From an uncultured Eisenbergiella sp. (GTDB lineage Bacteria; Bacillota; Clostridia; Lachnospirales; Lachnospiraceae), in NCBI GenBank assembly GCA_910585455.1, contig CAJUEL010000004.1, positions 1 to 64,000 of the forward strand: 64,000 nucleotides of DNA. The letters are read 5' to 3'. The notes beneath the pieces are model-generated. The model searched no databases. It saw only the letters and a list, made by a program, of their open reading frames with translations, and had not been told where the DNA came from. The position numbers and the translations under genes were made by a program. Below, piece by piece: positions 17,229-24,498 of the stretch (the stretch's first letter is position 1; the number at the start of each line of letters is the position of its first letter).

Positions 17229-18671
17229 ATGCCACAGGACAACATTTTGCTGATCACCACGGACCAGCAGCGCTTCGATACCGTGAACGCCTGGGGAAAC
17301 CGAAGCATTTTCACGCCCCACTTAAACTACATGGCGGCGATGGGAACGAGCTTTACGGAGTGCTATGCCGGCTGCCCCATCTGCGTGCCTTCCCGCACCA
17401 CCATCATGACCGGGCGGGAGGGCTATGAAAGCGGCGTGGTTTCCAACGCTTCCCATCAGACCTTCATGGAACGCTGTACCAAGGAAGGCTCCACCCTGCC
17501 CGCCCTTCTGACGGCGGCAGGCTACCAGACCTGCGCCAAGGGAAAAATGCATTTCGAGCCGCCCCGGACAAATTACGGCTTCGAGCATATGCGCCTGCCC
17601 CTGGATTATATGCGGGAATATGACAAAAAGCAGCCCGACGCCCGCCCCAAGGTACACGGCATCGGGGAATGCGAGATGGAGCCCGTGCTTTCCACCGTAT
17701 CGGAAAAGGACAGCATCACCACCTGGATCGCCGATGAAGCTATCGACTTTCTGGAAACCCGGGATACCACCCGTCCGTTCTTTTTATGGACCAGCTTCAC
17801 AAAGCCCCATCCCCCGTTCGATCCCTGTCCGAATTACTGGGCGCTCTACGACAATATTCCGCTGCCCGCCCCTGTGACAGGCGACTGGTCCTCCACCGTG
17901 GAGGAAACGCCCCAGGGCTTTCTGGCGGGCGCCTATGAGAATACGAACATGCACCTGCTGGGACCGGAGCAGAAGCAGGCGTCCCGGCGCGCCTACTATG
18001 CCTGCATCACCCAGGTGGATTACCAGCTGGGGCGCATCTTCGGCGCGCTGCGGGAAAATGACCTTTTTAAAAACACCTGGGTCATCTTCACCTCAGATCA
18101 CGGGGAAATGCTGGGCGACCACCACATGTCCCAGAAAAACCTGTTCTTTGAGGGAAGCGCCCATGTGCCGCTGCTGATCATGCCGCCTCAGGGGCGCAAC
18201 ATCCCTCACAACCTGCGCACCGACCGCCCCGTCACGCTGGCGGATATTTATCCCACCATCTTAGGTATGGCGAATGTGGACTGCCCGGCGGAGGTTTCAG
18301 GCATGAGCCTGCTTGCCCCGGATGCCATTCCCGAAGACCGCCTTTTCTTCGGCAACAGCTTAAACAGGAATTTCTGCGTCATGGAAAACAAAATCAAGCT
18401 GGTCTATTCCGCTACCGGCGATCACAGACTGCTTTTCGATTTAAAAAAGGATCCCATGGAGCAGCATGACCTGTCCCGGGATCCCGCTTATGCGGATACC
18501 TTAAACCATCTCTGGAAGCTTTTGCTCTCCCACACAAAGGAGCACACGCCGGAAGCGCTCACACCGGAGGGCGAATTTATCACCTATGATGCTCCCCGCT
18601 TTCCCGGCGATATGCCCGGACGGTGGTTTGGCTTCCACTATCACGATTATACGGTGGATACCTTCCACTAA
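17229..18671 (+). CDS. Sulfatase, Cys-type formylglycine
   Basis: A second sulfatase of 480 residues. Metal-binding TTDQQRFDTVNAWGN is at the start, the CVPSR formylglycine motif is at residues 52-56, and the second metal site FTSDHGEMLGDHHM comes later. The C-terminal half matches arylsulfatase/choline-sulfatase-like proteins. It has no signal peptide and so acts in the cytoplasm. AAAGGAG lies seven bases before the ATG. It is divergent from the transporter operon, forms its own transcript and ends in a strong terminator. It is clearly different from the sulfatase at 8173-9648, so the locus can probably remove two kinds of sulfate ester. As for the other sulfatase, the required maturase is not in this window. 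Confidence 0.9.
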   Translation: MPQDNILLITTDQQRFDTVNAWGNRSIFTPHLNYMAAMGTSFTECYAGCPICVPSRTTIMTGREGYESGVVSNASHQTFMERCTKEGSTLPALLTAAGYQTCAKGKMHFEPPRTNYGFEHMRLPLDYMREYDKKQPDARPKVHGIGECEMEPVLSTVSEKDSITTWIADEAIDFLETRDTTRPFFLWTSFTKPHPPFDPCPNYWALYDNIPLPAPVTGDWSSTVEETPQGFLAGAYENTNMHLLGPEQKQASRRAYYACITQVDYQLGRIFGALRENDLFKNTWVIFTSDHGEMLGDHHMSQKNLFFEGSAHVPLLIMPPQGRNIPHNLRTDRPVTLADIYPTILGMANVDCPAEVSGMSLLAPDAIPEDRLFFGNSLNRNFCVMENKIKLVYSATGDHRLLFDLKKDPMEQHDLSRDPAYADTLNHLWKLLLSHTKEHTPEALTPEGEFITYDAPRFPGDMPGRWFGFHYHDYTVDTFH

Positions 18672-18677
18672 AGACGC

Positions 18678-18720
18678 CGCGCGGCAATCCCTGACAGGCA
18701 GGGATTGCCGCGCGTTTTTT
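18678..18720 (+). terminator. Intrinsic terminator after the sulfatase
   Basis: A perfect 16-bp stem (CGCGCGGCAATCCCTG and its complement) with a five-base loop is followed directly by six T residues. It begins seven bases after the sulfatase stop codon and is the strongest terminator in the window. Confidence 0.95.
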
Positions 18721-18804
18721 CCCGTCATGGGAACCACTGTCAATCAACCGGTTTAAGCAGATATCGCGCTTCAAAATTCATGACCGGCTGTCCAGACTGG
18801 TCCC

Positions 18805-20595
18805 TCACTCGCTCAATCGCTCGATTTCCGCAATGATCTCCCCGATATAATCGATGGTATCCAGCAGCGGCGCGTCGGTGGTGATGTCGATTCCGGCAAG
18901 TTTCGCAAGCCCCACCGGGTCCAGCGTGCTTCCTGCCGCGAGCACCTTTTTCCAGTCCTCCACCGCGGGCCCTCCCTCGGCTTCGATCCGCTTACAAGCC
19001 TGGGTCGCCACGGTGAGCCCGGCGCTGTAAGTATAGGAATACAGGCCCATATAGTAATGGGGCTGCCGCATCCAGGTATGGGCGGCATCGTCGGAAATTT
19101 CCACGTCCTCGCCCCAGAAGCTCTGCAGGGTTTCCTTCATCAGACGGTTTAGGGTTTCCGCGTTGACGCTTCCGCCCGCATCCACGATTTTATAAACCTC
19201 CCGCTGATATGCCGCTTCCATCAGATGGGTGACGAAATTATGATAATAGGTGTTGCCGATCATGCAGGACAGCACCCAGCGGCGAAACCTGGGATCGGAA
19301 TTCGTCTTCAGCAGATAGTGCGCCATCAAAAGCTCGTTCATCGTGGAGGGTGCTTCCACAAAATAGGTGGATACATCGGTATCAAAAATGGATTGCGCGC
19401 TGTTGCACGCCTTAAAATGTCCCGCGTGCCCCAGCTCATGGGCCAGCGTGAACACATCCGCCATCCGGTTGTTCCAGGAAAGCAGGATGAAGGAATTCTT
19501 CCCATAGGGGCTGGCACAGAAGCCGCCGGTGGACTTTCCCGCGTTCTGGGCGAAATCCACCCAGCGTTCCCGGTAGGCGGTCCGGACCATTTCCACATAA
19601 TCCTCTCCCAGAATGGAGAGTCCCTTTTCTATATAGTCTCTGGATTCCTCGATGGTGACCTTCGGATCGTATTCCGGGTCCACAGCGATCTTTAAATCCG
19701 CGAAGGTCATTTTATCCAGACCATGGATTTTCTGTAAAAGCCGGGCATATCTACGCATATGGGGCGCAAGCTTCCGGGTGATCAGGTCAATCTGCCGGTC
19801 ATACATTTCCCGGGGCACCTTCTGCCCGAAAAGCAGACTGTCAAACACAGAATCAAAGCCCCGCAGGGTTGCCAGCGTCTTTTCGGTCTGCACCTGCGTG
19901 TTGTAGGCGGCAGCCGTCACATTCTCATATTCCCGGATCTTTTTGGAGAAAGCGGCAAAGGCGCTGCGGCGGATTTCCGTATCCTTTTCATACTCATAAT
20001 CATCCTCAAAAAGGGAATAGCCCAGCGGATACTCCTTTCCTCCTGCCGTGAAGGAATCGAATTTCATATCCGCCAGCTTCGCCATGTTGTAAATCTGGTA
20101 AGGCGCGTATAAGCTCTGGGAAAGGGCGGCCAGGGCGCGCTCCGTTTCCTGATGCAGCTGATGAGGCTTATTGCGCAGAATGTCCTGCAGATAGTTTCGA
20201 TTGTCCGTCGCCATGGCAATGGCCTTTTGCAAAACTTCTTCATCCTGCCCGGCGATTTCATTGTCAATAAAGCTTAAATCGCTGAAAATCTCCGCAAACA
20301 GGCGGCTTAAGCTTTCGTTGCGCTCCTGATTGTACGTGTCATAGTAATCCACCGAAACCGCCAGATCACAATAGCTGCCGCTCAGCGTGCGCAGACGGAT
20401 CAGCTCCCGGAAATCATCCAGACAGGCGTTGATGGCGGCGGGCGTATCGAGCCTGCCCTTGTAGGTCTCCACCATATGGGTCCTTAAGCTTTTACACTTT
20501 TCCACATCCTGATACATTTCTTCTTCGGTCGCATAAATCAGGGACAAATCCCAGGTCAGATTCACCGGGACATCCTTGCGGGCTTTCAATTCCAT
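18805..20595 (-). CDS. pepF: Oligoendopeptidase F, M3 family
   Basis: A cytoplasmic zinc metallopeptidase of 596 residues that cuts oligopeptides. The zinc motif HELGH lies in FTLAHELGHAGHFKAC, and a downstream glutamate is supplied within VEAPSTMNELL. An N-terminal helical PepF domain (MELKARKDVPVNLTWDLSLIY) completes the family architecture at normal length. AAAAGGAG precedes the ATG. It is 59 bases downstream of the GH125 gene in the same direction, probably on the same transcript. This could link peptide and glycan recovery from glycoproteins, though the pairing may be incidental. Confidence 0.95.
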   Translation of the reverse strand: MELKARKDVPVNLTWDLSLIYATEEEMYQDVEKCKSLRTHMVETYKGRLDTPAAINACLDDFRELIRLRTLSGSYCDLAVSVDYYDTYNQERNESLSRLFAEIFSDLSFIDNEIAGQDEEVLQKAIAMATDNRNYLQDILRNKPHQLHQETERALAALSQSLYAPYQIYNMAKLADMKFDSFTAGGKEYPLGYSLFEDDYEYEKDTEIRRSAFAAFSKKIREYENVTAAAYNTQVQTEKTLATLRGFDSVFDSLLFGQKVPREMYDRQIDLITRKLAPHMRRYARLLQKIHGLDKMTFADLKIAVDPEYDPKVTIEESRDYIEKGLSILGEDYVEMVRTAYRERWVDFAQNAGKSTGGFCASPYGKNSFILLSWNNRMADVFTLAHELGHAGHFKACNSAQSIFDTDVSTYFVEAPSTMNELLMAHYLLKTNSDPRFRRWVLSCMIGNTYYHNFVTHLMEAAYQREVYKIVDAGGSVNAETLNRLMKETLQSFWGEDVEISDDAAHTWMRQPHYYMGLYSYTYSAGLTVATQACKRIEAEGGPAVEDWKKVLAAGSTLDPVGLAKLAGIDITTDAPLLDTIDYIGEIIAEIERLSE

Positions 20596-20654
20596 AACAA
20601 AATCTCCTTTTTTCCTTATTTCATATCACCGTGCCGGTGCCGACATCCGGACAG

Positions 20655-21944
20655 CTATTTTTCCACGCGGATGCCGCAATAGTCCAGCATGAGCTCACAG
20701 AACATGGCGTTCGCCCAGGAAAACCATTCCCGGGTATACTGGGTCGGGTCGTTCACGTCAAAGCCCTCATGCATCATGCCCTTGCCCGCGTCGGTGGCTT
20801 TCATCAGCTTCAAAATGCCGAGCTTTTCCTCCTGCGTTTTGGAGGTCAGCCCCTGGATCGCCAGAGAAATATGCCAGATATAGCCGGGCTTCGTGTGCTG
20901 GCTGCCGATCCCCTTCGCCTGCGATCCTTCATAATAATGGGGGTTTGCCACGCTCAAAACGAAATTCCGCGTATTTTTTACCACCTGCGGATCGTCCGCT
21001 TCATAGCCCAGATATTCCATCGCCAGAAGACTGGGGACGTTGGCATCGTCCATCAGCAGATACTGCCCGTAACCGTCCAGCTCGTAGGCATACACCTTAC
21101 CGTAATAGGGATTGTCCACCACGGCAAGGGTTTCGATCGCGTCATGGATTTCCCTGCGCAGCGCCGCAGCCTGCCCTGCCAGCTCCTCCTCTTTCAAAAT
21201 GTCCCGGGCGATGGTCTCTGCATAGCCCAAAACCACCGTCGCGAACATGTTGGAGGGAATCAGATAGCCATACACGCAGGCATCGTCGCTGGGGCGGAAG
21301 CCTGACCAGGTCAGACCGATGTTGGATTTCACCAGCGCGCCTTTTCCGTTGCGGGAAAGGGTATCGGTATAATAGCAGCCCCGGCGCACGAAGGAATAGG
21401 GAGACTTTTCCTCATGCTGCTGCTCTGTCCGCCACACCTGCAGGATGGTGCGCAGCCCTTTCACAAAGTTTTCGTCAAACTGGTCCGTCCTGCCCGTATT
21501 TTTCCAGATCAGCCAGGCAAACTGCACCGGATAGCAGAGGGAATCGATCTCGTACTTGCGCTCCCACAGCCAGCCCGTCATTTCCGTCTCGTCATGCTCC
21601 CAGCAATTGCCGTTGTCTTCCTGGTTAAAGGCATTGGCGTATGGGTCATGGTTGATGAAGAAAAACTGCCTTCTGGAAAGCCCCACGAGAAGATCCGCGA
21701 TTTCTTTATCCTCCTTTGCCGCCACCAGATAGGGGCGCACCTGCGCCACGGAGTCCCGCAGCCACATCGCCGGAATGTCGCCGGTGATCACGTGGGTCGT
21801 GCCGTCCTCCATCCTTTTCACCGTCGTATCCAACGTGTTTGTAAAGCAGTTGATAAACAGCTTCACCATATCCGGATCGTCCGCGAACTTTTCCTCCACC
21901 ACATGGATCAGTTTCTTTAATGCTTCGGGTAAATTTTCTTTCAT
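20655..21944 (-). CDS. Exo-alpha-1,6-mannosidase, glycoside hydrolase family 125
   Basis: GH125 enzymes release terminal alpha-1,6-linked mannose from N-glycan or yeast mannan fragments by an inverting mechanism. The 429-residue protein carries the family signature TGDIPAMWLRDSVAQVRPY (residues 54-72), NWEHDET-like NGNCWEHDETEMTGW, YEIDSLCYPVQ, GFRPSDDACVYGYLIPSNMF and HEGFDVNDPTQYTREWFSWANAMF-type segments of the alpha/alpha barrel. There is no signal peptide, so it works on imported sugars. AGGAG precedes the ATG. A promoter lies about 50-80 bases upstream, beyond which a 400-bp inverted repeat begins. Together with the GH2 and GH38 enzymes in the window it supports a mannose-rich glycan diet. 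Confidence 0.95.
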   Translation of the reverse strand: MKENLPEALKKLIHVVEEKFADDPDMVKLFINCFTNTLDTTVKRMEDGTTHVITGDIPAMWLRDSVAQVRPYLVAAKEDKEIADLLVGLSRRQFFFINHDPYANAFNQEDNGNCWEHDETEMTGWLWERKYEIDSLCYPVQFAWLIWKNTGRTDQFDENFVKGLRTILQVWRTEQQHEEKSPYSFVRRGCYYTDTLSRNGKGALVKSNIGLTWSGFRPSDDACVYGYLIPSNMFATVVLGYAETIARDILKEEELAGQAAALRREIHDAIETLAVVDNPYYGKVYAYELDGYGQYLLMDDANVPSLLAMEYLGYEADDPQVVKNTRNFVLSVANPHYYEGSQAKGIGSQHTKPGYIWHISLAIQGLTSKTQEEKLGILKLMKATDAGKGMMHEGFDVNDPTQYTREWFSWANAMFCELMLDYCGIRVEK

Positions 21945-21994
21945 ATGCTATACGCTCCTTTTCTCCCGCCGTACCGGGGGAATTCTATACCTTT

Positions 21995-22023
21995 ACTATG
22001 CGTTTTTTTTCCCGCTCTGTCAA
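21995..22023 (-). promoter_or_regulatory. Candidate promoter of GH125-pepF
   Basis: On the minus strand TTGACA (22018-22023) is followed after 17 bases by CATAGT (21995-22000). The -35 is perfect and the -10 matches at four of six positions. It lies 41 bases from the edge of inverted repeat A. Confidence 0.5.
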
Positions 22024-22064
22024 GCCCCGATTACGGATCGCCTGCCCACGGAAGGAACCGACCG

Positions 22065-22469
22065 GTAGTGGGAACGGGCAGAGAACCGGAGGGGGATACG
22101 GCGGGAGGAGATCGGGTGGCAGCGGGATGCAGGCAGGCGGGGCAACAGGAGGCGGGAGGATGGGCGGGCGGAGGACACAGTATGTTTCCTGTCGCATTAT
22201 CCAGGGCGGGAAATTCCGCAAAATGACCGGCTATTCCTGAACGGGACAGGGCGCAAAAAAACTCACTTCGTTCAGACAGTTTTGCGCCCTGTCCCAGGAA
22301 TATCCTGCCATTTTGGGAATTTCTCCGCTCTGGATAGAGCGTCAGAAAACATACTGTGTCCTCCGCCCGCCCATCCTCCCGCCTCCTGTTGCCCCGCCTG
22401 CCTGCATCCCGCTGCCACCCGATCTCCTCCCGCCGTATCCCCCTCCGGTTCTCTGCCCGTTCCCGTTAC
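22065..22469. repeat. Long inverted repeat A (foldback, ~190-base arms)
   Basis: The arms 22065-22256 and 22278-22469 are reverse complements. The outer ~118 bases of each arm (beginning GGGAACGGGCAGAG on the left) appear identical by eye. The inner part has scattered differences and the arms close again on GGGACAGGGCGCAAAA. The loop is about 20 bases and contains CACTTCGTTCAGACAG. There are no terminal target duplications and no coding content that I can see. Confidence 0.9.
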
Positions 22470-22540
22470 CCGCCGCTAAACGAAATGGCATCGACCGTTT
22501 AGGATAATACCCAAAAATGATTTCCCCAGATTGTACCCGG

Positions 22541-22900
22541 AGAAATCACGTTCCGTCGTTACGGTTCATGGTGCCACTGGGTAGCCTGTCAGCAGTCCGG
22601 TCCCTCTTCTTCCATTCTCTCCGCCGGTGCAGACCGCTTTTTGGGTGCCTGATATCCGAAACAGGCAAATCCCCTCCAAAGTGCAGTCCATTTCTGCCGC
22701 AAAAGCGGGAAAACGAACAACGTGAGTTCCCACTTTTGCGCAGGAATGGCTGCGCTTTGGAGGGATGGATTTGCCGTTTCGGATATGGGCACCCAAAAAG
22801 CGGTCTGCACCGGCGGAGAGAATGGAAGAAGAGGGACCGGACTGCTGACAGGCCGCACCCGGCGGCACCATGAACCGTAACGGTGGAAAAGCGATTTTCT
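22541..22900. repeat. Long inverted repeat B (foldback, ~170-base arms)
   Basis: The arms run from about 22541 to 22711 and 22726 to 22900. CGTTACGGTTCATG on the left pairs with CATGAACCGTAACG on the right, and most of the interior pairs with few mismatches (for example GTCCGGTCCCTC/GAGGGACCGGAC). Its sequence is unrelated to repeat A but the layout is the same. It ends about 20 bases before a consensus promoter. Confidence 0.9.
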
Positions 22901-22920
22901 CAAATCGCGCCGGCGCTCTA

Positions 22921-22949
22921 TTGACATCGTTCGGAAGCACCGATATAAT
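22921..22949 (+). promoter_or_regulatory. Consensus sigma-A promoter
   Basis: TTGACA (22921-22926), exactly 17 bases, then TATAAT (22944-22949). It matches the consensus at all twelve positions and would drive the decayed module beginning at 23026, with a leader of about 70 bases. Confidence 0.85.
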
Positions 22950-23025
22950 GGAGAAAGTTATAGGGGAACGGGCAGGCGGCAGTAAGAGCGCCGGGCGGCA
23001 GTGAAGGTGCAAGCGAGGTGCTATC

Positions 23026-23268
23026 ATGGAAATATTCTCTCCCTGCAACAGCAACGCAGGTCTCCCGGAGGATGACAGTTATCTGGAATGCGGTTTGCCG
23101 GAATTTTTGCAGCTATCGCTCAATTCCATGAAAGCTACATGGGACAGACTGGATCTGGGTGAAGAATATCTGCGCTGGGATTGTGACTATTGCAATTTGC
23201 AAAGCGATATTAACAGCGCCACAGGCAGCAGAGCATGGAATCGAAACGCCCCAGGGGCGGGGTATTGA
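23026..23268 (+). pseudogene. Truncated small partner gene of a HipA-like module
   Basis: The first ~65 residues (for example PEFLQLSLNSMKATWDRLDL and YLRWDCDYCNLQSDINSA) read like a normal small acidic cytoplasmic protein. After INSA the frame runs through unrelated-looking sequence (TGSRAWNRNAPGAGY) to a stop, so the C-terminus appears lost by deletion or frameshift. GAGGTG precedes the ATG and a consensus promoter lies upstream. I recall small proteins of this kind beside HipA-like kinase genes in related gut Clostridia, which fits the fragment that follows. That association is from memory and untested here. Confidence 0.45.
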
Positions 23269-23301
23269 CCCTCGCGGCATTCGTCAAATGTCCATGCAGG
23301 C

Positions 23302-23547
23302 ATGGCTATTTTCCCCATTGCCCGCGGGAATAAAATGTATGCCGGCGCAAACGGAAGCAAAATTTCTATCTTGTATGAGGGCAGGCAATACATGCTGAAA
23401 TTTCCCGCCTTTCCCAGAAAAAACAAGGATCTCAGTTATAGCAACAGCTGCTTTTCAGAATATCTCGGATGTCAGATCTATGAAAGCGTCAACATTCCGG
23501 TTCAGGAAACCATGCCCGGTACGTTCACCGTGATAAGCTATACATAG
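23302..23547 (+). pseudogene. N-terminal fragment of a HipA/CtkA-like protein kinase
   Basis: The 81-residue frame contains YAGANGSKISILYEGRQYML, KFPAFPRKN and SNSCFSEYLGCQIYESV, followed by VQETMPGTFT. These resemble the nucleotide-binding N-terminal lobe of HipA-type serine/threonine kinases of about 300 residues. The frame stops after TVISYT, so the catalytic lobe with its aspartates is missing. The start in this frame is also not convincing, since no ribosome binding site precedes 23302. With the truncated partner just upstream, it looks like the remains of a toxin-antitoxin-like pair. Confidence 0.5.
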
Positions 23548-23707
23548 CGGTTTTTGTGTTATGGTTTATGGTTAAGTGTCGTAACTCAACAATAAAACAT
23601 TTCTGCAAAAACCGCTACCTTTATTTTAGCGGAAAGAAAAGACTTTCACAAACAGGAATTGCTACCGCATGAGCGGCTTGGTACAATTAAAAGAACGGAG
23701 GTATCTT

Positions 23708-24430
23708 ATGACTATTCTTGAACAGATAAGCCATGAAACAATGGTATTTATGCGTGGCAAATACCGTTTGGATGAAATTGGAGATGGCAAAGATGAATTA
23801 AAATTTAAGCAGGGTCAAAAGACCATTGTTACAATATATATTCATGAGGATAAATTTACTTTTTTAATTATTTTTGGCAAAAAAGAGCGTGAATGTTTTG
23901 AAATGCAGAAAAGAGAGTTTTCAAAGTACTTGTGTGACTGTTATGATAATTCAAAAACTTACCATGATGGAAAATGGATGTTTATTGATGTAAATACTTT
24001 GGAGCAACTGGAAGAGATCAAAAAACTCATACTAATTAAAAAGAAACCTAATCGTAAGTCCTTTTCAAAGGAAAATGCGTTATATTCCAAATGTGGTCAA
24101 CGTTGTGATTTGTGTGTTCATTATATTCATACAAGTGAAGAACTGCGAACTACTATGGAAAAACCATTAAGTAAAATGTGGGGACAAACAGATTGGAGTA
24201 TGCGTTGCGAGGGGTGCTATAGTGACAATTGCTATTGTAAAGATGACCCGTGTAATGCGAAAGGATGCGCACTGAAAAAGAAATTAGCGGAGTGCAGAGA
24301 GTGTGAGGAATTTCCTTGTATAAAGGCAACATCTGCAGATTATCGTTCTATGATACATACGGAGGTTCATTACGCTGATGAGATAACCTGGGGGATTCTT
24401 CCATATGTTCCTATGCAATATGAAGATTAG
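23708..24430 (+). CDS. DUF3788-like plus Cys-rich DUF3795-like protein
   Basis: A 240-residue cytoplasmic protein with two parts. Residues ~1-110 (KYRLDEIGDGKDELKFKQGQ through KWMFIDVNTLEQLEEIKKL) resemble the DUF3788 family. Residues ~125-225 are cysteine-rich (CGQRCDLCVHY, CEGCYSDNCYCKDDPC, CRECEEFPCI) and resemble DUF3795, presumed to bind metal. Function is not known for either part. An in-frame ATG at 23669 exists, but GGAGG lies just before the ATG at 23708. The gene is strongly AT-rich, unlike RecQ downstream and the GC-rich DNA upstream, which suggests recent acquisition. It stands alone. Confidence 0.7.
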   Translation: MTILEQISHETMVFMRGKYRLDEIGDGKDELKFKQGQKTIVTIYIHEDKFTFLIIFGKKERECFEMQKREFSKYLCDCYDNSKTYHDGKWMFIDVNTLEQLEEIKKLILIKKKPNRKSFSKENALYSKCGQRCDLCVHYIHTSEELRTTMEKPLSKMWGQTDWSMRCEGCYSDNCYCKDDPCNAKGCALKKKLAECRECEEFPCIKATSADYRSMIHTEVHYADEITWGILPYVPMQYED

Positions 24431-24498
24431 TAAGTGAGGGTAGGATTCTGGACTGCTCACTTGCTGCATATAAACAAAAGGATATCAAATAACGCACG

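Larger units (their letters stand above)
21945..23025. other. Gene-free interval with two long inverted repeats
   Basis: No convincing coding region exists in these 1.08 kb. Open frames here are artefacts of the GC-rich foldback arms, since each appears on both arms. The interval contains the GH125 promoter at its left edge, inverted repeat A (22065-22469), inverted repeat B (22541-22900) and a consensus promoter at its right edge. Confidence 0.75.

Noticed and set aside
22566..23054. Open frames on both strands of inverted repeat B
   Set aside because: The same peptides appear from both arms because the arms are reverse complements; no ribosome binding site or family resemblance.
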